A stretch of 64,000 nt of DNA, from positions 1 to 64,000 of the forward strand of contig JAAEEP010000005.1 in the NCBI GenBank assembly GCA_013415695.1, given 5' to 3'. The notes under the pieces were generated by a model that saw nothing but the letters and a program-made list of their open reading frames with translations, was not told the DNA's origin and did no database searches. Positions 62,688 to 64,000 of this stretch are shown here, in pieces. Source of the stretch: Methanomassiliicoccales archaeon (GTDB lineage: Archaea > Thermoplasmatota > Thermoplasmata > Methanomassiliicoccales > JAAEEP01). Numbering within the stretch: position 1 is the stretch's first letter; each line of letters starts with the position of its first letter. The position numbers and the translations under genes are program-made.

Positions 62688-64000
62688 ATGCTTACCGGCG
62701 ACAATGTGATGTTCCAGGTAGGATTGATAATGCTCATCGCCTTCATCGGGGCAGGTCTAGCCCGGCGTAGCCGTCAGAGCGTGATTCTCGGGTACATAAT
62801 GGCGGGCATCCTCATAGGGCCCTACATGCACATCGAGATGGGCGATTTCGTTTACGATGGTCTGCTTCAAGACACGAGTTTCATAGAGGCAATGTCCCAG
62901 CTTGGCCTGATCCTGCTGCTGTTCTTTGTTGGCCTCGAGTTCTCATTCAGCAAGCTCAAGAAGACCAAAGCCCCAGCCACCATTCTCGCTGTCATCAACC
63001 TGGGCATCAACATGTTCGCGGGGATCATACTGGGTACGCTTCTGGGTTGGCCCATTGTCGATACCATCTTCCTCGCCGGCGTCATCGCAATGAGCAGCTG
63101 TGCCATAACCGCCAAGTCTCTGATAGAGCTCGAGCGCCTTGCCAACCCTGAGACCGAGTTCCTATTAGGAATGGTCATCGTAGAGAATTTCCTAGCCATG
63201 GTGCTACTCACGATCGTAGGTGGTCTGGTGGTCAAAACTGGCGCGACGCCCCTCTCACTTTCCACGTTAGCCCTGGGCATACTGGTCTTCTACATTTTCT
63301 TCATCATACTCGCGATATGGATAATTCCGCGGACCGTCAAGCAGCTCAAGAAGATAAAGAGCGATGAGATGTTCGTCCTCTTCGCCCTAGGAATCGTTTT
63401 CCTGTCCGCAGCGTTAGCCGAGATATCAAATGTTCCAGCGATCATAGGGGCGTTCTTCATAGGCATGGTCTTCGCCGAAACTCAGGTATCCGAGCGCTTT
63501 GAGCAGAAGATATCACCATTCAGGGATGCCTTTGTTGCTGTATTCTTCGTCTCATTTGGGATGCTCATAGATCCCGCCATGTTCCCGAGTGTGATATGGA
63601 TAGTGGTCATCGCGGTTCCCCTTGTCATCATAAATGATATACTTATCACCGCAGCACTGGCATACTTCCTCGGCTTTTCGGCAAAGGGGGCGGTCTCGAT
63701 GGGGACCTCTCTCTGTGGAAGGGGAGCGGAATCAGTCATGTACGCAAGCGTAGGAAGCAGGGCGGTGGGTACCACGAAGGGTGCAGAGCTGTTCCCCTTC
63801 GCAGGAGCCTTTTGCTTCATCATGAGTGCAATTACCCCCCTTCTTATGAGAAACAGCGTGACGATCACCGAGGGTATAGCCAAGAGGCTACCATATTATA
63901 TGAAGTACAGCGGAGCGGTCATTGCCCGCACCCTCAGCAAGTTGGTTATGCCGGCCAAACTGCGTCTATATCATAGACCCAGGCATCTAGGCTTCGCCCT
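62688..64000 (+). CDS. KefB/CPA2-type cation:proton antiporter, 3'-truncated by window
   Basis: The reading frame from ATG 62688 (GAGAGGAGA upstream) is open to the window end, about 437 residues, and is incomplete. It encodes roughly 12 hydrophobic segments. VGLIMLIAFIGAGLARRSRQ, IMAGILIGPYMHI, LLLFFVGLEFSFSKL and GAFFIGMVFAETQ are hallmarks of CPA2 monovalent cation antiporters. The position of the usual ion-binding acidic residue reads SSCAITAKSL, and VENFLAM may supply a glutamate. The substrate (sodium or potassium) is undetermined. Confidence 0.88.
   Translation, partial: MLTGDNVMFQVGLIMLIAFIGAGLARRSRQSVILGYIMAGILIGPYMHIEMGDFVYDGLLQDTSFIEAMSQLGLILLLFFVGLEFSFSKLKKTKAPATILAVINLGINMFAGIILGTLLGWPIVDTIFLAGVIAMSSCAITAKSLIELERLANPETEFLLGMVIVENFLAMVLLTIVGGLVVKTGATPLSLSTLALGILVFYIFFIILAIWIIPRTVKQLKKIKSDEMFVLFALGIVFLSAALAEISNVPAIIGAFFIGMVFAETQVSERFEQKISPFRDAFVAVFFVSFGMLIDPAMFPSVIWIVVIAVPLVIINDILITAALAYFLGFSAKGAVSMGTSLCGRGAESVMYASVGSRAVGTTKGAELFPFAGAFCFIMSAITPLLMRNSVTITEGIAKRLPYYMKYSGAVIARTLSKLVMPAKLRLYHRPRHLGFA

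Overview
The window is a dense, single-species stretch of archaeal chromosome. The gene set is euryarchaeal: PolD small subunit, PriS primase, Orc1/Cdc6, TFB, Gar1, prefoldin, ribosomal protein L18Ae/LX, TiaS, RtcA, a fused tRNA-splicing endonuclease, archaeal phosphopantothenate synthesis, split GMP synthase, geranylgeranyl reductases and an A-type ATP synthase. TATA boxes commonly lie about 25 bases before the start codon, so many messages look leaderless or short-leadered, and TTG/GTG starts are frequent. A Thermoplasmatota-like euryarchaeon is my best guess, but nothing here proves the lineage. I see no tRNA, rRNA, CRISPR array, insertion sequence or prophage.

Layout. 0-9 kb: priS (5' truncated by the window), a radical SAM protein, rpl18Ae-pfdA-ftsY, an M20 peptidase, a thiolase, tiaS and a membrane-anchored OB-fold protein. 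9.5-12.9 kb: a likely replication origin, with three copies of a 22-bp origin recognition box flanking hflX and a PPC/DUF296 gene and ending at orc1/cdc6. 12.9-14.5 kb: signal peptidase and dCMP deaminase. 14.7-23.2 kb: the complete A-ATP synthase operon H-I-K-E-C-F-A-B-D, closed by a 39-residue membrane peptide. 23.2-30 kb: PolD small subunit, UPF0201, a TIM-barrel isomerase-like protein, a CPBP protease with zinc ribbons at both ends, CYTH, cobalamin adenosyltransferase and a winged-helix/ATPase-like regulator. 30.2-38.7 kb: a 1412-residue surface protein with a pilin-type signal and FG-GAP repeats, then two geranylgeranyl-reductase genes bracketing a UbiA prenyltransferase fused to an unknown membrane domain. 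38.7-44.6 kb: a TraB-like/COG1395 pair, then a heat-shock regulon (hsp20-cdc48-hsp20, a coiled-coil gene and an ArsR-type regulator) with matching operators. 44.7-51.8 kb: endA, a zinc-ribbon/TPR membrane protein, tfb-gar1, CoA biosynthesis, ahcY with a PfkB kinase, and a stand-alone Lrp-type ligand domain. 51.8-64 kb: purE, guaAb, guaAa, small membrane proteins, a Mut7-C RNase, a RibD-like reductase, a PAC2 protein, rtcA, a SERCA-like P-type ATPase and a KefB-like antiporter cut by the window end.

How it fits together. Replication genes (priS, orc1, PolD small subunit) lie within about 13 kb of the origin. Orc1 and the OB-fold protein each lack an in-frame start, and in both a single extra base would restore a good one. 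The heat-shock cluster appears autoregulated through TTAAC-N5-GTT sites. The reductase-UbiA-reductase cluster, with a palindrome between its divergent promoters, is the best candidate for an undescribed prenyl-lipid pathway.
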